NCBI GenBank assembly: GCA_034660915.1
Contig: JAYEKE010000079.1
Location: forward strand, 1-42,468
DNA from: Pseudomonadota bacterium
GTDB lineage: Bacteria; Desulfobacterota; Anaeroferrophillalia; Anaeroferrophillales; Anaeroferrophillaceae
DNA: 42,468 bases
Direction of reading: 5' to 3'
Position 1 is the first letter of the stretch, and each line of letters starts with the position of its first letter. A model generated the notes under the pieces. It was not told the DNA's origin. It was given only the letters and a program-made list of their open reading frames with translations, and made no database searches. Below, piece after piece: positions 9,524-18,684 of this stretch. The position numbers were made by a program, and so were the translations under genes.

Positions 9524-9736
9524 CTCAACTTTCTGACTTGTATTGCCAGGTAACCATTTTAGGATGTTCGGGCTTGGCTCATAGCGGTATTGGCCGCCGA
9601 ACGAATCACACGATGTGATTCGCGGCGGACGCCTCGGAAGCCGGCCATGGACGGCCGGCGAGAATGAGCGAGAGCCATGCCGGAACATCCCCAGAAATTT
9701 CTTTCAGCTGTTTTTAGATTAACTCAGAAAGTTAAA
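9524..9736 (+). mobile_element. MITE-like inverted-repeat element, copy A, with 7-bp target duplication
   Basis: The element starts CTCAACTTTCTGA and ends TCAGAAAGTTAAA, near-perfect terminal inverted repeats. It is flanked by the perfect 7-bp direct repeat TAAGTAT (9517-9523 and 9737-9743), the footprint of a transposition event; the left copy includes the TAA stop of the malic-enzyme gene. The interior (9562-9690) is a large palindromic core: outer arms GGATGTTC and GAACATCC, a hairpin with arms CCGCCG and CGGCGG enclosing a second paired stretch (GAATCACA with TGTGATTC), and a CCGGCC/GGCCGG hairpin. It contains no plausible gene and no transposase. Copies C and D carry the same ends. Confidence 0.85.
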
Positions 9737-9835
9737 TAAGTATCTTTTAGCCACAGAAACACACAGACAATTCTCTCCATGATAAAGGGTGAATTTCTAT
9801 CAGTGAAAAAAATTCGCTTAAAGGAACTGACTACC

Positions 9836-10693
9836 ATGATTATTGATGCTCATGTCCACATGTTTCCCCCGGAAATTGTTCATCAGCGGGAAAAGTTTTT
9901 TTCCAATGAGCCGGAATTCCGGCTTCTTTACGAACCACCCAAATCTAAGCTGGTGCTGGCGGAGGAATTACTGGCCAGGATGGATGATGAGGGAATTGAC
10001 CGCTGCGTAGTTTTTAGTTTTCCCTGGCGGGACATGGGCATCTCCCGTCTGTGCAATGATTATATTATTGAACAGGTAAGAAAATATCCTGATCGGCTTA
10101 TCGGCCTGGCTTGCTTTGGTTTTGCTGATCCACGTGAAGCGGCTTCAGAGGCCGAACGATGTCTGGCCGCGGGTTTGTCCGGAGTGGGGGAATTGGCTTT
10201 CTATATCGAAGGTTTTACCGAATCCATCATATCAGCTTTTGCTCCAGTTATTGAGGTGTTACGGGCCGCCGGCAGTCTTCCTTTAATGCTTCATACCAAT
10301 GAACCGGTCGGACATCAGTATCCGGGAAAATGTGATGTAATGCTGCGCAATCTTGATAAATTTCTCCGGCTCTATGGTGATGTGCCAACGATTTTTGCCC
10401 ATTGGGGAGGTGGATTTCCTTTTTATCATCTGCTGAAACGAGAGATGGAAGAGGTGGTTGCCAACCTTTACTATGATACCGCCGCCTCTCCCTATCTTTA
10501 CCGACCGCAAATTTACAAGGTAGTAGGGGAGATGATTGGTTTTGAGCATATCCTGTTGGGTACCGATTATCCCCTGCTGAAGGCAGCCCGCTATTTTAAT
10601 GAGATGGACCAGGCCGGAATCACCCCGGAACAAAAAGCCCTGATTTGTGGCGAAAATACCGCTCGTCTTTTTAGACTGGCAGGCAGGAAATAA
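9836..10693 (+). CDS. Amidohydrolase-2 family metal-dependent hydrolase
   Basis: A 285-residue TIM-barrel protein of the amidohydrolase-2 (ACMSD/4-oxalomesaconate hydratase-like) group. It has the metal-binding IDAHVHMF at the very N-terminus, a central HTNEP, FAHWGGGFPFY, and the terminal GTDYPL with the expected Asp. The family hydrolyses or decarboxylates small carboxylated substrates; the actual substrate is not evident. The ATG at 9836 is chosen because AAGGA precedes it by 10 bp and IDAHVH must sit at the N-terminus; a frame-open ATG at 9779 would add 19 unconserved residues. It stands alone between the mobile repeat and the TRAP genes. Confidence 0.86.
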   Translation: MIIDAHVHMFPPEIVHQREKFFSNEPEFRLLYEPPKSKLVLAEELLARMDDEGIDRCVVFSFPWRDMGISRLCNDYIIEQVRKYPDRLIGLACFGFADPREAASEAERCLAAGLSGVGELAFYIEGFTESIISAFAPVIEVLRAAGSLPLMLHTNEPVGHQYPGKCDVMLRNLDKFLRLYGDVPTIFAHWGGGFPFYHLLKREMEEVVANLYYDTAASPYLYRPQIYKVVGEMIGFEHILLGTDYPLLKAARYFNEMDQAGITPEQKALICGENTARLFRLAGRK

Positions 10694-10768
10694 GAGCATT
10701 GACCTTGAATTTTTGCTGAGGCAGCAATAAAAACATAGTTTTGCTCCAATATTGATCTGGCTTTTTTC

Positions 10769-10798
10769 TTGACATGTTTATTAATCTGTGTTTGTTAT
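10769..10798 (+). promoter_or_regulatory. Candidate sigma-70 promoter of the TRAP binding-protein gene
   Basis: TTGACA (10769-10774) is separated by 18 bp from TGTTAT (10793-10798), about 65 bp before the start codon at 10865. The -35 box is perfect and the -10 box is weak (4 of 6). Confidence 0.5.
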
Positions 10799-10864
10799 AT
10801 GCATGTTTTTTCTTATAATCTTGTTTTGTTCAATGCAATGCCGACAACTTAGAGGAGGTAATGT

Positions 10865-11956
10865 ATGAAACGGCGTAATTTTATTAAGAAGGTTGGTACC
10901 GGGGCGCTGGCTGTTGGCGCCGGGATGGCTGTCAGACCAAGAAAGGCCCGGGCGGCCAAACATAAAATCTATAACTGGAAAATGGTTACCACTTGGCCGC
11001 CTCACTTCCCGGTACTTGGGGAAGCGGCGGATTACACCGCCAAATGGGTGGAAGAGATGTCCGGTGGCCGGTTGAAGATTACCGTTTATGGCGGCGGCGA
11101 ACTGGTTCCTTCGTTGCAGGTCTTCGACGCCGTCAGTTCCGGCACCGTTGAGATGGGTCACGGGGCCGCCTATTACTGGGCCGGCAAGCATCCGGCAACC
11201 CAGTTTTTTGCCGCCGTTCCTTTTGGTCTCAATGCTCAGGGGATGAATGCCTGGCTTATCTCCGGTGGCGGCCAGGAACTTTGGGATGAACTCTATGGCA
11301 AATTTAATCTTAAAGCCTGGCCGGCGGGTAATACCGGTGTCCAGATGGGCGGTTGGTTTAATAAAGAAATCAAGACCATTGATGATCTTAAAGGACTGAA
11401 GATGAGAATTCCCGGTCTGGGCGGCAAGGTGCTGGCCAAAGCCGGTGGCAACGCCGTCCTGGTGGCCGGCGGGGAAATCTACACTAACCTTGATCGAGGC
11501 GTCATTGATGCCACCGAATGGGTCGGTCCCTACCATGATATAAAGATGGGTTTTTATAAAGCGGCTAAATACTACTATTCACCTGGCTGGCATGAGCCCG
11601 GAACCACGCTGGAGTGTATGGTTAACAAACAGAAGTATGAAGCCTTGCCCAAGGATCTCCAGGCGATTATCGATGCGGTCTGCGCCAAATCCAACATGTG
11701 GTCGCTGGCGGAATTTGAAGCTAAAAATAATAAATATTTGAAGGAACTGGTTGAACAGCACAATGTTCAGGTCCGCCAGTTTCCGGACAAGGTTCTTGCG
11801 CAGCTGAAGAAATACAGCGATGAAGTGTTGAAAGAACTGGCAGCCAGTGACCCCTTTACCAGGAAAGTTTGTGAATCTTACCTGGCTTTCAAAAAACAGT
11901 ATAACGAGTGGAACGCGATTTCAGAAGAGCGGTACGCGAAATTGAAACATCTTTAA
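10865..11956 (+). CDS. dctP: TRAP transporter substrate-binding protein, DctP/TakP family, Tat-exported
   Basis: Periplasmic solute receptor for a tripartite ATP-independent (Na+ or H+ driven) carboxylate transporter. The N-terminus KRRNFIKK followed by a hydrophobic stretch and RARAA is a twin-arginine signal, so it is probably exported folded. The segments GGGELVPSLQVFDAVSSG, AYYWAGKHPA and IDATEWVGPYHDIKMGF match the subgroup of TakP-like receptors for 2-oxo acids and lactate, where Arg, Glu and Trp of these loops hold the ligand. Length 363 residues is normal. AGAGGAGG lies 6 bp before the ATG. The membrane subunits are encoded next to it but on the opposite strand, converging on a shared terminator. 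Confidence 0.93.
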   Translation: MKRRNFIKKVGTGALAVGAGMAVRPRKARAAKHKIYNWKMVTTWPPHFPVLGEAADYTAKWVEEMSGGRLKITVYGGGELVPSLQVFDAVSSGTVEMGHGAAYYWAGKHPATQFFAAVPFGLNAQGMNAWLISGGGQELWDELYGKFNLKAWPAGNTGVQMGGWFNKEIKTIDDLKGLKMRIPGLGGKVLAKAGGNAVLVAGGEIYTNLDRGVIDATEWVGPYHDIKMGFYKAAKYYYSPGWHEPGTTLECMVNKQKYEALPKDLQAIIDAVCAKSNMWSLAEFEAKNNKYLKELVEQHNVQVRQFPDKVLAQLKKYSDEVLKELAASDPFTRKVCESYLAFKKQYNEWNAISEERYAKLKHL

Positions 11957-11982
11957 TCTGATTTGTGCCTATAGTGAGTGAT

Positions 11983-12021
11983 AAAAAAGGCCGCCCTGGA
12001 TAAAACCAGGGCGGCCTTTTT
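11983..12021. terminator. Bidirectional terminator between dctP and dctM
   Basis: Perfect 11-bp GC-rich stem (GGCCGCCCTGG with CCAGGGCGGCC) and 6-nt loop, preceded by A6 and followed by T5, so it can stop transcription from both convergent TRAP units. Confidence 0.93.
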
Positions 12022-12051
12022 ATGTCTTCGTTTCAACTCTCATTCTTTAAG

Positions 12052-13386
12052 CTAACCACCAAGTAAAATACGGGGCAGCCAGGTTACCGCTTCGGGGATA
12101 AAACAGATGATTGCCATGCCGGCAAGCTGAATAATCACAAAAGGAATGATGCCTTTATAGATGTCAATGGTTTCTATCCCCGGCGGGGCAACCCCTTTGA
12201 GGTAGAAAAGTGAAAAACCAAAGGGTGGAGTCAAAAATGAGGTCTGCAGGTTGACGGCAATCAGGACGGCCAGCCAGAGTGGATCGACTCCCAATGTGAT
12301 CATGATCGGGGTCAGGACCGGGACGAAGATAAAGGTGATCTCAATAAAATCGAGGAAGAAGCCGGCGATAAAAATAATCCCCATGACGACGCTTATAATC
12401 CCCCATTTGCCGAAGGGCAGCCCCAAAATCAGTTCACGTATCTGGGTATCTCCACCCAGACCCCGGAAGACAAGTCCCAGGGTTGTGGCGCCAACCAGGA
12501 TAACGAAAACCATACAGGTCAGTTTGGTAGTGCTGGTCATCACCTCCATGATCGTTTCCCGGTTAAGTTTCCCCTTTGCCAGGGTCAGGAAACTGGCGCC
12601 GACGGCGCCCAGGGCCGCGGCTTCGGTAGGCGAGGCAACGCCGGCAAAGATGGTGCCTAAAACCGCGCAGATCAGAAACAGCGGCGGAATCAGCGAAGTC
12701 AAAACCATTTTTCGCATTTCTTTTTTGCTGATGCCGGCCAGTTCTTCTTCCGAAATCGGGGGTGCCCAATCAGGTTTTATCCGGGCCACGATCGAAATGT
12801 AGATAATATAGAGGACGACCAGGGTTAGTCCGGGGATGACGGCGCCGACAAAGAGGTCGCCGATGGGAACGTTCATAATGTCGCCCAGGAGTACCAGGAC
12901 AATGCTTGGCGGGATAATCTGCCCCAGGGTGCCGGAAGCGGCAACCGTACCGGTAGCCAGATTTTTTGAGTAGTTACGTTTGAGCATGGTCGGCAGGGAC
13001 AAAAGACCCATGGTAACCACCGTAGCGCCGACAATGCCGGTCGAGGCTCCCAGCAGGGCACCGACGATGACCACTGAGATTGCCAGTCCCCCCTTGACTC
13101 GGGCAAAGACCAGGCCCATGGTTTCCAGCAGTTCCTCCGCCAGCCCGGAACGTTCCAGCATGACTCCCATATAGATGAAAAGAGGCACGGCCAGGAGAAC
13201 GAAGTTGGACATTACGCCCCAGATACGCAAGGGCAGGAGCCCGAAAAAGCCGGGGCCGAAACCGATGAGGCCGAAAAAGAGGGCGGTGCCGCCGAGGGTG
13301 AAGGCAACCGGGTAGCCGAGCAGCAGGAGAACAAAGACCGAGGCGAACATGATCAGGGGCAGATTGCCCTGGATAAACTCCATCAT
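12052..13386 (-). CDS. dctM: TRAP transporter large permease subunit (DctM)
   Basis: A 444-residue, highly hydrophobic protein with about 12 membrane helices, the ion-coupled transport channel of a TRAP system. Typical DctM segments include LLLGYPVAFTLGG near the N-terminus, GASTGIVGATVVTMG, SGTLGQIIPPSIVLVLLGD, and ASPTEAAALGAVGA. The start overlaps the dctQ stop by 4 nt (ATGA), so the two are translationally coupled. It should work with the receptor encoded convergently at 10865-11956. Confidence 0.95.
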   Translation of the reverse strand: MMEFIQGNLPLIMFASVFVLLLLGYPVAFTLGGTALFFGLIGFGPGFFGLLPLRIWGVMSNFVLLAVPLFIYMGVMLERSGLAEELLETMGLVFARVKGGLAISVVIVGALLGASTGIVGATVVTMGLLSLPTMLKRNYSKNLATGTVAASGTLGQIIPPSIVLVLLGDIMNVPIGDLFVGAVIPGLTLVVLYIIYISIVARIKPDWAPPISEEELAGISKKEMRKMVLTSLIPPLFLICAVLGTIFAGVASPTEAAALGAVGASFLTLAKGKLNRETIMEVMTSTTKLTCMVFVILVGATTLGLVFRGLGGDTQIRELILGLPFGKWGIISVVMGIIFIAGFFLDFIEITFIFVPVLTPIMITLGVDPLWLAVLIAVNLQTSFLTPPFGFSLFYLKGVAPPGIETIDIYKGIIPFVIIQLAGMAIICFIPEAVTWLPRILLGG

Positions 13387-13913
13387 TGGGGCACCTCACT
13401 TTCTTTGCCGATAATGACCAGAAAGTTTTTGATTGCCTGGGAGATGCCCTGAATAATCAGGAGAAAAAAACCGGCCGGGATCATGGCTTTAAGGAGATAG
13501 CGGCCCGGCAGGCCGCCGGGATCTGGTGACGTCTCGCCAACTGCCCATGAGCTTTCGATAAAGTTGCGGGTGATATAAATGACCATGATGCAGAAAGGAA
13601 GCAGAAAGAGAAAGGTACCGAAAAAATCGATCCAGGCTTTTTGTTTCTTGCTGAGTTTGGTGTAGATGATATCGACTCTGACATGGGCCTCCTTTTTCAG
13701 GGCATAAGCGGCACCGATCAAAAAGATTATGGCAAAGAGATGCCACTCCATCTCTTGAACCGCAATATTACCTCTTTTGAAGCCGTAACGCATAATAACA
13801 TCATAGGTTACCGTAAGTACCATCAGGGTAGTCAGCCAGGAAATGCCCCGTCCGATTTTTTCCATGGTGTTATCAATAATCTCGGAAATTCTCTTGAGAA
13901 AATTCATTTTCAT
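13383..13913 (-). CDS. dctQ: TRAP transporter small permease subunit (DctQ)
   Basis: A 176-residue protein with four predicted membrane helices and the DctQ pattern: VTYDVIMRYGF after the first helix, VQEMEWHLFAIIFLIGAAYALKK, then VRVDIIYTKLSKKQKAW. It associates with DctM and is first in this two-gene minus-strand unit. AGGAG lies 5 bp before the ATG at 13913; a second ATG six bases further in would also fit. Confidence 0.92.
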   Translation of the reverse strand: MKMNFLKRISEIIDNTMEKIGRGISWLTTLMVLTVTYDVIMRYGFKRGNIAVQEMEWHLFAIIFLIGAAYALKKEAHVRVDIIYTKLSKKQKAWIDFFGTFLFLLPFCIMVIYITRNFIESSWAVGETSPDPGGLPGRYLLKAMIPAGFFLLIIQGISQAIKNFLVIIGKESEVPQ

Positions 13914-14220
13914 TAAACTCCTGAAGAGGTTGTCAACGCAATAAAAGATATATGGTAATTACTGTGCATGATCGCAAAATTTGTATACTAAAAGTGCTCT
14001 TGAATCAAGGGGAATATTTGCAGGTCTTCAAAGAGGGCGAATCAAAGTCAGTGAAAAAATCTTTATATCGAAATTCAAGACATCATATTTTCCCGAGCTG
14101 GAAAGACGGGCTTTTTTGTGGTATGAAAATAAAAGGTATAAGGTTTAAGGTGCAAGGCGTACGGTTCCTTATTCCGTATACCCTGTATCGTTCACCATTG
14201 ATTTTTTTCAGGAGATAATC
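13914..14220. other. Divergent intergenic region between dctQ and a methyltransferase gene
   Basis: This 307-bp gap holds the promoters of both neighbours, none of which I can place confidently. From 14132 it has low-complexity direct and inverted copies of a GGTATA/GGTTTA/GGTGCA type motif, with CGTACGG facing CCGTATA across 9 bp. AGGAGATAATC precedes the methyltransferase ATG. I see no credible small gene. Confidence 0.4.
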
Positions 14221-15084
14221 ATGCAGCTTGGCAATGATCCATTTAAGCCTGATTTCTGGTTGACCTATGCGAAAGAACGTAAGAAAAGTTTTGCCAATAA
14301 GAAAATAACCACAGCAAAAAAGTGGGATGGGCTGGCCGGCCATTACCGGAAATATGAGCAGGATGATGATTTCAAGCAGGATCAACAATGGATTATGGCG
14401 CAACTACGTTTACGCCGCATTCTCCAACCGGAATATAATGTCATTGATGTTGCCTGCGGGCCGGGAACCCACTGTTTTCACTTTGCCCGACAGTGTAAAC
14501 AGGTAACGGCCCTTGATGTTTCTCCTAAAATGATTGACCAGCTTGAAGCAAAAAAACGTGAACAGCAGGCGGCAAATATTGAAGTGATCTGCAGTGATTT
14601 TCACCATTATAAAACCAAAGAAAAATACGATCTTGTATTTGTTTCCATGAGCCCCATATTAAATGAGCTGAGTGCTGTTGATCGTTTACTGGAACTCTCT
14701 TCCCGTTACCTGGCCCTGGTCTACTGGGCCGGGGTTCGCGACAATCCGCTTTACAATCATTGTTACAAAATGATTTTCAACGAACCCTATGTTTGGGATC
14801 CCCTGGATATTGTCGCCATTTTCAATTATCTTTATAGCTTAGGCTTCTCCCCGGAAATCTCTTTCCAGCATGCCCGGTGGAAGCGCCATGATACTTTGGA
14901 AAATACCTTGCAGCATACCCTCTGGCACCTGGAGTTTTACCGTCCATTGAGTGAGACTGAGAAAGGGATGGTTCGCGATTATCTTTCGCCTTTAGCCGAT
15001 GATCAAGGGATGGTGTATTATGAGACCAAGGTCAGAAAAGGTTTTATCATTCTTGATCAGAAAGCAGGGATAGATGATAAATAA
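14221..15084 (+). CDS. Class I SAM-dependent methyltransferase
   Basis: A 287-residue Rossmann-fold methyltransferase. Motif I is VIDVACGPGTHCFHFA (residues about 77-92), followed by TALDVSPKMIDQL with the acidic residue that binds the SAM ribose, and VICSDFHHY for the adenine region. The C-terminal part (HARWKRHDTLENTL and following) would form the substrate cap; the substrate is unknown. AGGAG lies 8 bp before the ATG. The last codons and downstream DNA (15060-15087) share 28 nt, with one mismatch, with the end of a decayed ORF at 19676-19703. Confidence 0.82.
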   Translation: MQLGNDPFKPDFWLTYAKERKKSFANKKITTAKKWDGLAGHYRKYEQDDDFKQDQQWIMAQLRLRRILQPEYNVIDVACGPGTHCFHFARQCKQVTALDVSPKMIDQLEAKKREQQAANIEVICSDFHHYKTKEKYDLVFVSMSPILNELSAVDRLLELSSRYLALVYWAGVRDNPLYNHCYKMIFNEPYVWDPLDIVAIFNYLYSLGFSPEISFQHARWKRHDTLENTLQHTLWHLEFYRPLSETEKGMVRDYLSPLADDQGMVYYETKVRKGFIILDQKAGIDDK

Positions 15085-15228
15085 GCGGAGGCGAGGGAAA
15101 TATGCTGGAATCTTTCTGTCAATTTGATTTTCTTTCCATTTTGAGCAATACTATCATTTATAAGCTACAGGGTTGCCCGTCTTTTTTTCGTCAAACCGCT
15201 GATTAGAAACCGTAAAGAGAGGGAAGAT

Positions 15229-15837
15229 ATGGCCAGGAAAAAACCAGCGCTTTTTTCGCTGAACGACCAGTTCACCTTTTTTTATGAGTTTTTGAAACAT
15301 CCCCTGCAGATTGGTTCGATTATTTCCAGTTCCCGTTTTCTTGAACAGCGTATCCTCAAGACCGCCGATATTGCTACCAGCAAAACAATTGTCGAACTGG
15401 GGTGCGGCACCGGGGGCACGACGCGGGCAATTCTCAAGGCAATGCCGCGAACTGCCAGACTCCTGAGTGTCGAGATAAACCCACATTTTCACGCCCTGGT
15501 CAGCAGCAGGATCAATGATGAACGTTTTATCGCCCATCTGGGGAATTCCTGCGAGCTGAAAAAAATCATCTCACTCTATAGGATTGAGGACCCGGAGGTT
15601 ATTATTTCCGGCATCCCGTTTTCCACCATGAACCGTTGTACAGGATCCCAGCTGCTGGCGGAAATTTCATCGCTTTTGGCCCCCCATGGCCGTTTTGTGG
15701 CTTATCAGGTGAGCAAGCGGGTGGCTTCCCTCTGCCGCCCTTTCTTTGGGTACGAACGGACGCAGCTGGAACTGCTGAACATTCCGCCGATGTTTATCTT
15801 CCGGTGGGACAAGCCTGCTTTTAAAGCGATTCACTAA
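15229..15837 (+). CDS. Phospholipid N-methyltransferase / KsgA-like SAM methyltransferase
   Basis: A 202-residue methyltransferase of the KsgA/PmtA-like group. It has the N-terminal FLKHPLQIGSIISSS segment typical of phospholipid N-methyltransferases, motif I VELGCGTGGTTRAIL (residues about 55-69), SVEINPHF for ribose binding, and the catalytic-loop variant IISGIPFS (the position of NPPY/NLPF in N-methyltransferases). The short C-terminus lacks the RNA-binding domain of KsgA, which favours a lipid or small-molecule substrate such as phosphatidylethanolamine. GAGAGGGAAG precedes the ATG. Confidence 0.75.
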   Translation: MARKKPALFSLNDQFTFFYEFLKHPLQIGSIISSSRFLEQRILKTADIATSKTIVELGCGTGGTTRAILKAMPRTARLLSVEINPHFHALVSSRINDERFIAHLGNSCELKKIISLYRIEDPEVIISGIPFSTMNRCTGSQLLAEISSLLAPHGRFVAYQVSKRVASLCRPFFGYERTQLELLNIPPMFIFRWDKPAFKAIH

Positions 15838-15986
15838 TCCAGTTCGGCAACCTTTTCAACACCTCAAAGGACGCTGGTTGCTCATCCCGTGGATAACCGC
15901 AGGATTAGATGAGCAGCATGGTTATCAGTTTCGTTAAAAAGTACGAAACCGAGTCGCTTGTGATTCCTAACCGCTTGATATCATAG

Positions 15987-17150
15987 ATGACGATGGGACC
16001 CTTTCTGACTTTTTACAAGTCCATTGTAGTTGGTATGAGTTTCGCGAGCAAGTTTATCCTGATCTTTGTATTCCTGCTGCTGGTGGGATGCGCGATTCTG
16101 CCGGATGACGAAGCATCACTGGTCCTCGAAGATCTGGCTGCTCGGGGCAAGTCGAGCCGGCTTAAGGAGCGTACCTCGGACCCGGTGCGCCGACTACTGA
16201 CATATAGCGATCATGGACGCCATTGCCAGGCCGACCTTTACCTTCCAGGTCAGCCGCCACGCGCCGGCATCGTTCTGATACCGGGGGTAGCTGCTCTTGG
16301 CCGGAATGATCCCCGTCTGGTTGCTTTTGCCACCACTCTGGCCCGGGTGCGTTTTCTCGTGCTGGTGCCGGACATTCCCAATTTGCGGGCCCTCATGATC
16401 CAGTCCGATGATGTCCAGAGAATTGTGGGAGCCTTTCCCCACTTGGTTTCCCGTTCCGAACTCCCGGCGGGTAGCCGGATTGGCATCGGGGCTTTCAGCT
16501 ACGCCGCCGGGCCGGCGATTTTGGCAGCCCTGGACCCGGCAATTCGCGAACGGGTAGATTTCATTTTAGGCGTTGGGGGTTACTACAATTTACGGCAGGT
16601 AATTACTTTTTTTACCACCGGCTATTTTCGCGAGAGGGGTCGGTGGCGCTATCTCAAGCCCAACCGGTACGGCAAGTGGGTATTCGTACTCAGCAATGTT
16701 GGGCGGCTGACCAATGCCATGGACCAACAAGTCTTTCGATTCATGGCCGAACGCCGGCTGAAAGACCCTGATGCTCCAATCGCGGATCTGGCCGGTGCCC
16801 TTACAGCTGAAGGCCAGGCGCTTTTTGCCCTGTTGGAAAATCGGGATCCGGAGCGCACCCCATTTCTCATTGCCAAACTTCCGGCGGCCATCGGCAACGA
16901 TATCGAGGCTTTGAATCTCGCCAATCAGGACCTGTCCCGGTTGCGGGCGAAGTTGATTCTGCTTCATGGTACTGACGATGAGATCATCCCCTATTCTGAA
17001 AGCGTGGCATTAGCGGCAGCCGCACCTGCCGGCCGGGCTCAACTGTTTCTCATTGCCGGCCTGGCGCATGTGGACATTCTTCCCCGGAAATTGGATCGCC
17101 GGGCTCTGTGGCGTGCCATCAATGCCCTGTTAGGGGAGAGAGGCCGCTGA
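15987..17150 (+). CDS. Alpha/beta-hydrolase lipoprotein
   Basis: A 387-residue alpha/beta-hydrolase fold protein that appears lipid-anchored: a hydrophobic stretch at residues 21-34 ends in LVGC (Cys35). The expected order of elements is present: ADLYLPG...GIVLIPG as strand 3 and oxyanion loop, nucleophile Ser171 in AFSYAAG, acid Asp330 or Asp331 in HGTDDEIIP, and His361 in GLAHVD. The nucleophile elbow is AFSYA rather than GxSxG. The substrate is unknown; dienelactone-hydrolase-like esterases are the nearest type I recognise. The start is uncertain: an ATG at 16035 would place the signal peptide at the N-terminus. It is followed after 90 bp by nfeD and shares its higher GC. Confidence 0.72.
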   Translation: MTMGPFLTFYKSIVVGMSFASKFILIFVFLLLVGCAILPDDEASLVLEDLAARGKSSRLKERTSDPVRRLLTYSDHGRHCQADLYLPGQPPRAGIVLIPGVAALGRNDPRLVAFATTLARVRFLVLVPDIPNLRALMIQSDDVQRIVGAFPHLVSRSELPAGSRIGIGAFSYAAGPAILAALDPAIRERVDFILGVGGYYNLRQVITFFTTGYFRERGRWRYLKPNRYGKWVFVLSNVGRLTNAMDQQVFRFMAERRLKDPDAPIADLAGALTAEGQALFALLENRDPERTPFLIAKLPAAIGNDIEALNLANQDLSRLRAKLILLHGTDDEIIPYSESVALAAAAPAGRAQLFLIAGLAHVDILPRKLDRRALWRAINALLGERGR

Positions 17151-17240
17151 TTCCAGGAACATTGATCAGCATTATTTTTGGATCAATTTATGGGACTCTG
17201 GTGGACAGATGGGAAAAAAGACGTTACACTGAAATATATC

Positions 17241-18668
17241 ATGGGTAAGATTATTATATCATCTCATTCCGGCTTCTGGCAGTTATTGGCTGTAGTTTTT
17301 CTGCTGGCCGGCGGTTTGATGTTTTTGGCCACTGACCGGCTGGCAGCTGTTGAACAGCTGACCGCCAAGCCGTTTGGCTATGTCTTTGAGATTGAAGGCC
17401 CCATCGGGCCGGCTACCAACGATTACCTGGCCAGAGGCCTCAACCGGGCACGGGATGACGGCGCCAAGCTGGTGATCATCCGCATGGATACTCCCGGTGG
17501 TCTCGATACGTCCATGCGTGATATTGTCAAAAAAATCATCACCGCTCCGGTGCCGGTCGTGAGTTATGTCGCTCCGGGCGGCGCCCGGGCCGCCAGTGCC
17601 GGCACCTATATTCTCTATGCCAGCCACGTGGCGGCCATGGCCCCGGGAACCAATCTCGGGGCGGCCACCCCGGTGCGCATCGGCGGCCTGCCTCTCCCCG
17701 GCGGCCAGCCACCGGAACGTCAACCGGCACCATCCCAACCCCCGGAGGAAAAACCGCCGCCGGCAGCCATTCCCCATGACGTCATGGAAAAGAAGATTAT
17801 CAATGACGCCGTCGCCTACCTGCGGGGCCTGGCCCAGATGCGCGGCCGCAACGTCGAGTGGGCTGAAAAGGCGGTCCGCGAGGGAGCCAGCCTGCCGGCC
17901 GAAGAGGCTGTTGCAATGGGAGTGGTGGATATCCTGGCCGTTGATCTCCAAGAGCTGCTGACCGCTCTTGACGGTCGCCAGGTGATGGTGCAGGGGAAAG
18001 TGCAGATTATCAATACCGCAGAGCTGCAGCTCCAGATGATCAAGCCCGACTGGCGCAGCCGGCTGCTGGCCGTGATTACCAACCCCAACCTGGCCTATAT
18101 TTTCATGCTGCTGGGTATCTACGGTCTCTTTTTTGAGTTTACCCATCCGGGATATATTCTGCCGGGGGTGGTGGGGGCCATCTGCCTGTTGCTGGCGCTG
18201 TTTGCTTTTCATCTGCTGCCGGTCAACTACGCCGGCCTGGCCCTGATTATTCTGGGGTTGGCTTTCATGTTGGCCGAGGCCTTTGTTCCCAGCTTCGGGG
18301 CCCTCGGGATCGGGGGCACAGTGGCTTTTGTGGTTGGTTCGGTGATTCTTTTGCGTACCGAGGTGGAGGGCTTTATTCTTTCCCCCTGGCTGGTGGGCTT
18401 TGTGGCCCTGCTGTCCAGCGGCTTTGTCATCGGGGTTCTTGGCATGGTGGTTAAGGCCCGGCGCCGGCCGGTGGTCAGCGGACGGGAACAACTGGTGGGC
18501 AGTGAAGGAGAAGTGTTGGCCGATTTTACCGGCGAAGGAACTATCCGTCTGCGGGGTGAAACCTGGCGGGCCCGGGCGGTTGCTAAACTGACTGCCGGTC
18601 AACGGGTGCGGGTCACCGACATGGAGGGCTTAACAGCGATTGTCAAGCCTGTGGAAGAACAGCAGTAG
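17241..18668 (+). CDS. nfeD: NfeD family membrane-bound serine protease (long form)
   Basis: Long NfeD protein (also called membrane-bound serine protease, ClpP class), normally partnered with a slipin or stomatin. Order of parts from the ATG at 17241: signal/anchor helix (residues about 12-30), ClpP-like domain with catalytic Ser119 in [10 protein letters not shown] and a Lys dyad partner at 184 or 185 (MEKKIIND), a Pro-rich insertion (about residues 150-178), four to five membrane helices (about 280-405), and a C-terminal OB-fold domain with [11 protein letters not shown] frame-open TTG at 17178 would lengthen the N-terminus by 21 residues with no clear ribosome site. It ends 16 bp before the slipin gene, the classic operon. 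Confidence 0.9.
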   Translation: MGKIIISSHSGFWQLLAVVFLLAGGLMFLATDRLAAVEQLTAKPFGYVFEIEGPIGPATNDYLARGLNRARDDGAKLVIIRMDTPGGLDTSMRDIVKKIITAPVPVVSYVAPGGARAASAGTYILYASHVAAMAPGTNLGAATPVRIGGLPLPGGQPPERQPAPSQPPEEKPPPAAIPHDVMEKKIINDAVAYLRGLAQMRGRNVEWAEKAVREGASLPAEEAVAMGVVDILAVDLQELLTALDGRQVMVQGKVQIINTAELQLQMIKPDWRSRLLAVITNPNLAYIFMLLGIYGLFFEFTHPGYILPGVVGAICLLLALFAFHLLPVNYAGLALIILGLAFMLAEAFVPSFGALGIGGTVAFVVGSVILLRTEVEGFILSPWLVGFVALLSSGFVIGVLGMVVKARRRPVVSGREQLVGSEGEVLADFTGEGTIRLRGETWRARAVAKLTAGQRVRVTDMEGLTAIVKPVEEQQ

Positions 18669-18684
18669 AAAGGAGAACGGAACA

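Noticed and set aside
9359-9688. Minus-strand frame overlapping the end of the malic-enzyme gene and copy A
   Set aside because: Shadow of a strong coding gene and of the repeat; no start signal.
10757-10772. Sigma-54 -24/-12 promoter before dctP (TGGC...TTGA)
   Set aside because: The spacing is right but the invariant GC of the -12 element is GA; the overlapping sigma-70 promoter is better.
13952-14218. 88-codon frame between dctQ and the methyltransferase
   Set aside because: Composition is non-protein-like, it runs through low-complexity GGTATA-type repeats, and there is no ribosome site.
17283-18602. Long antisense frame over nfeD
   Set aside because: A 439-codon His/Gln/Gly-rich shadow produced by GC-rich codons of nfeD; the + strand protein has clear domains.
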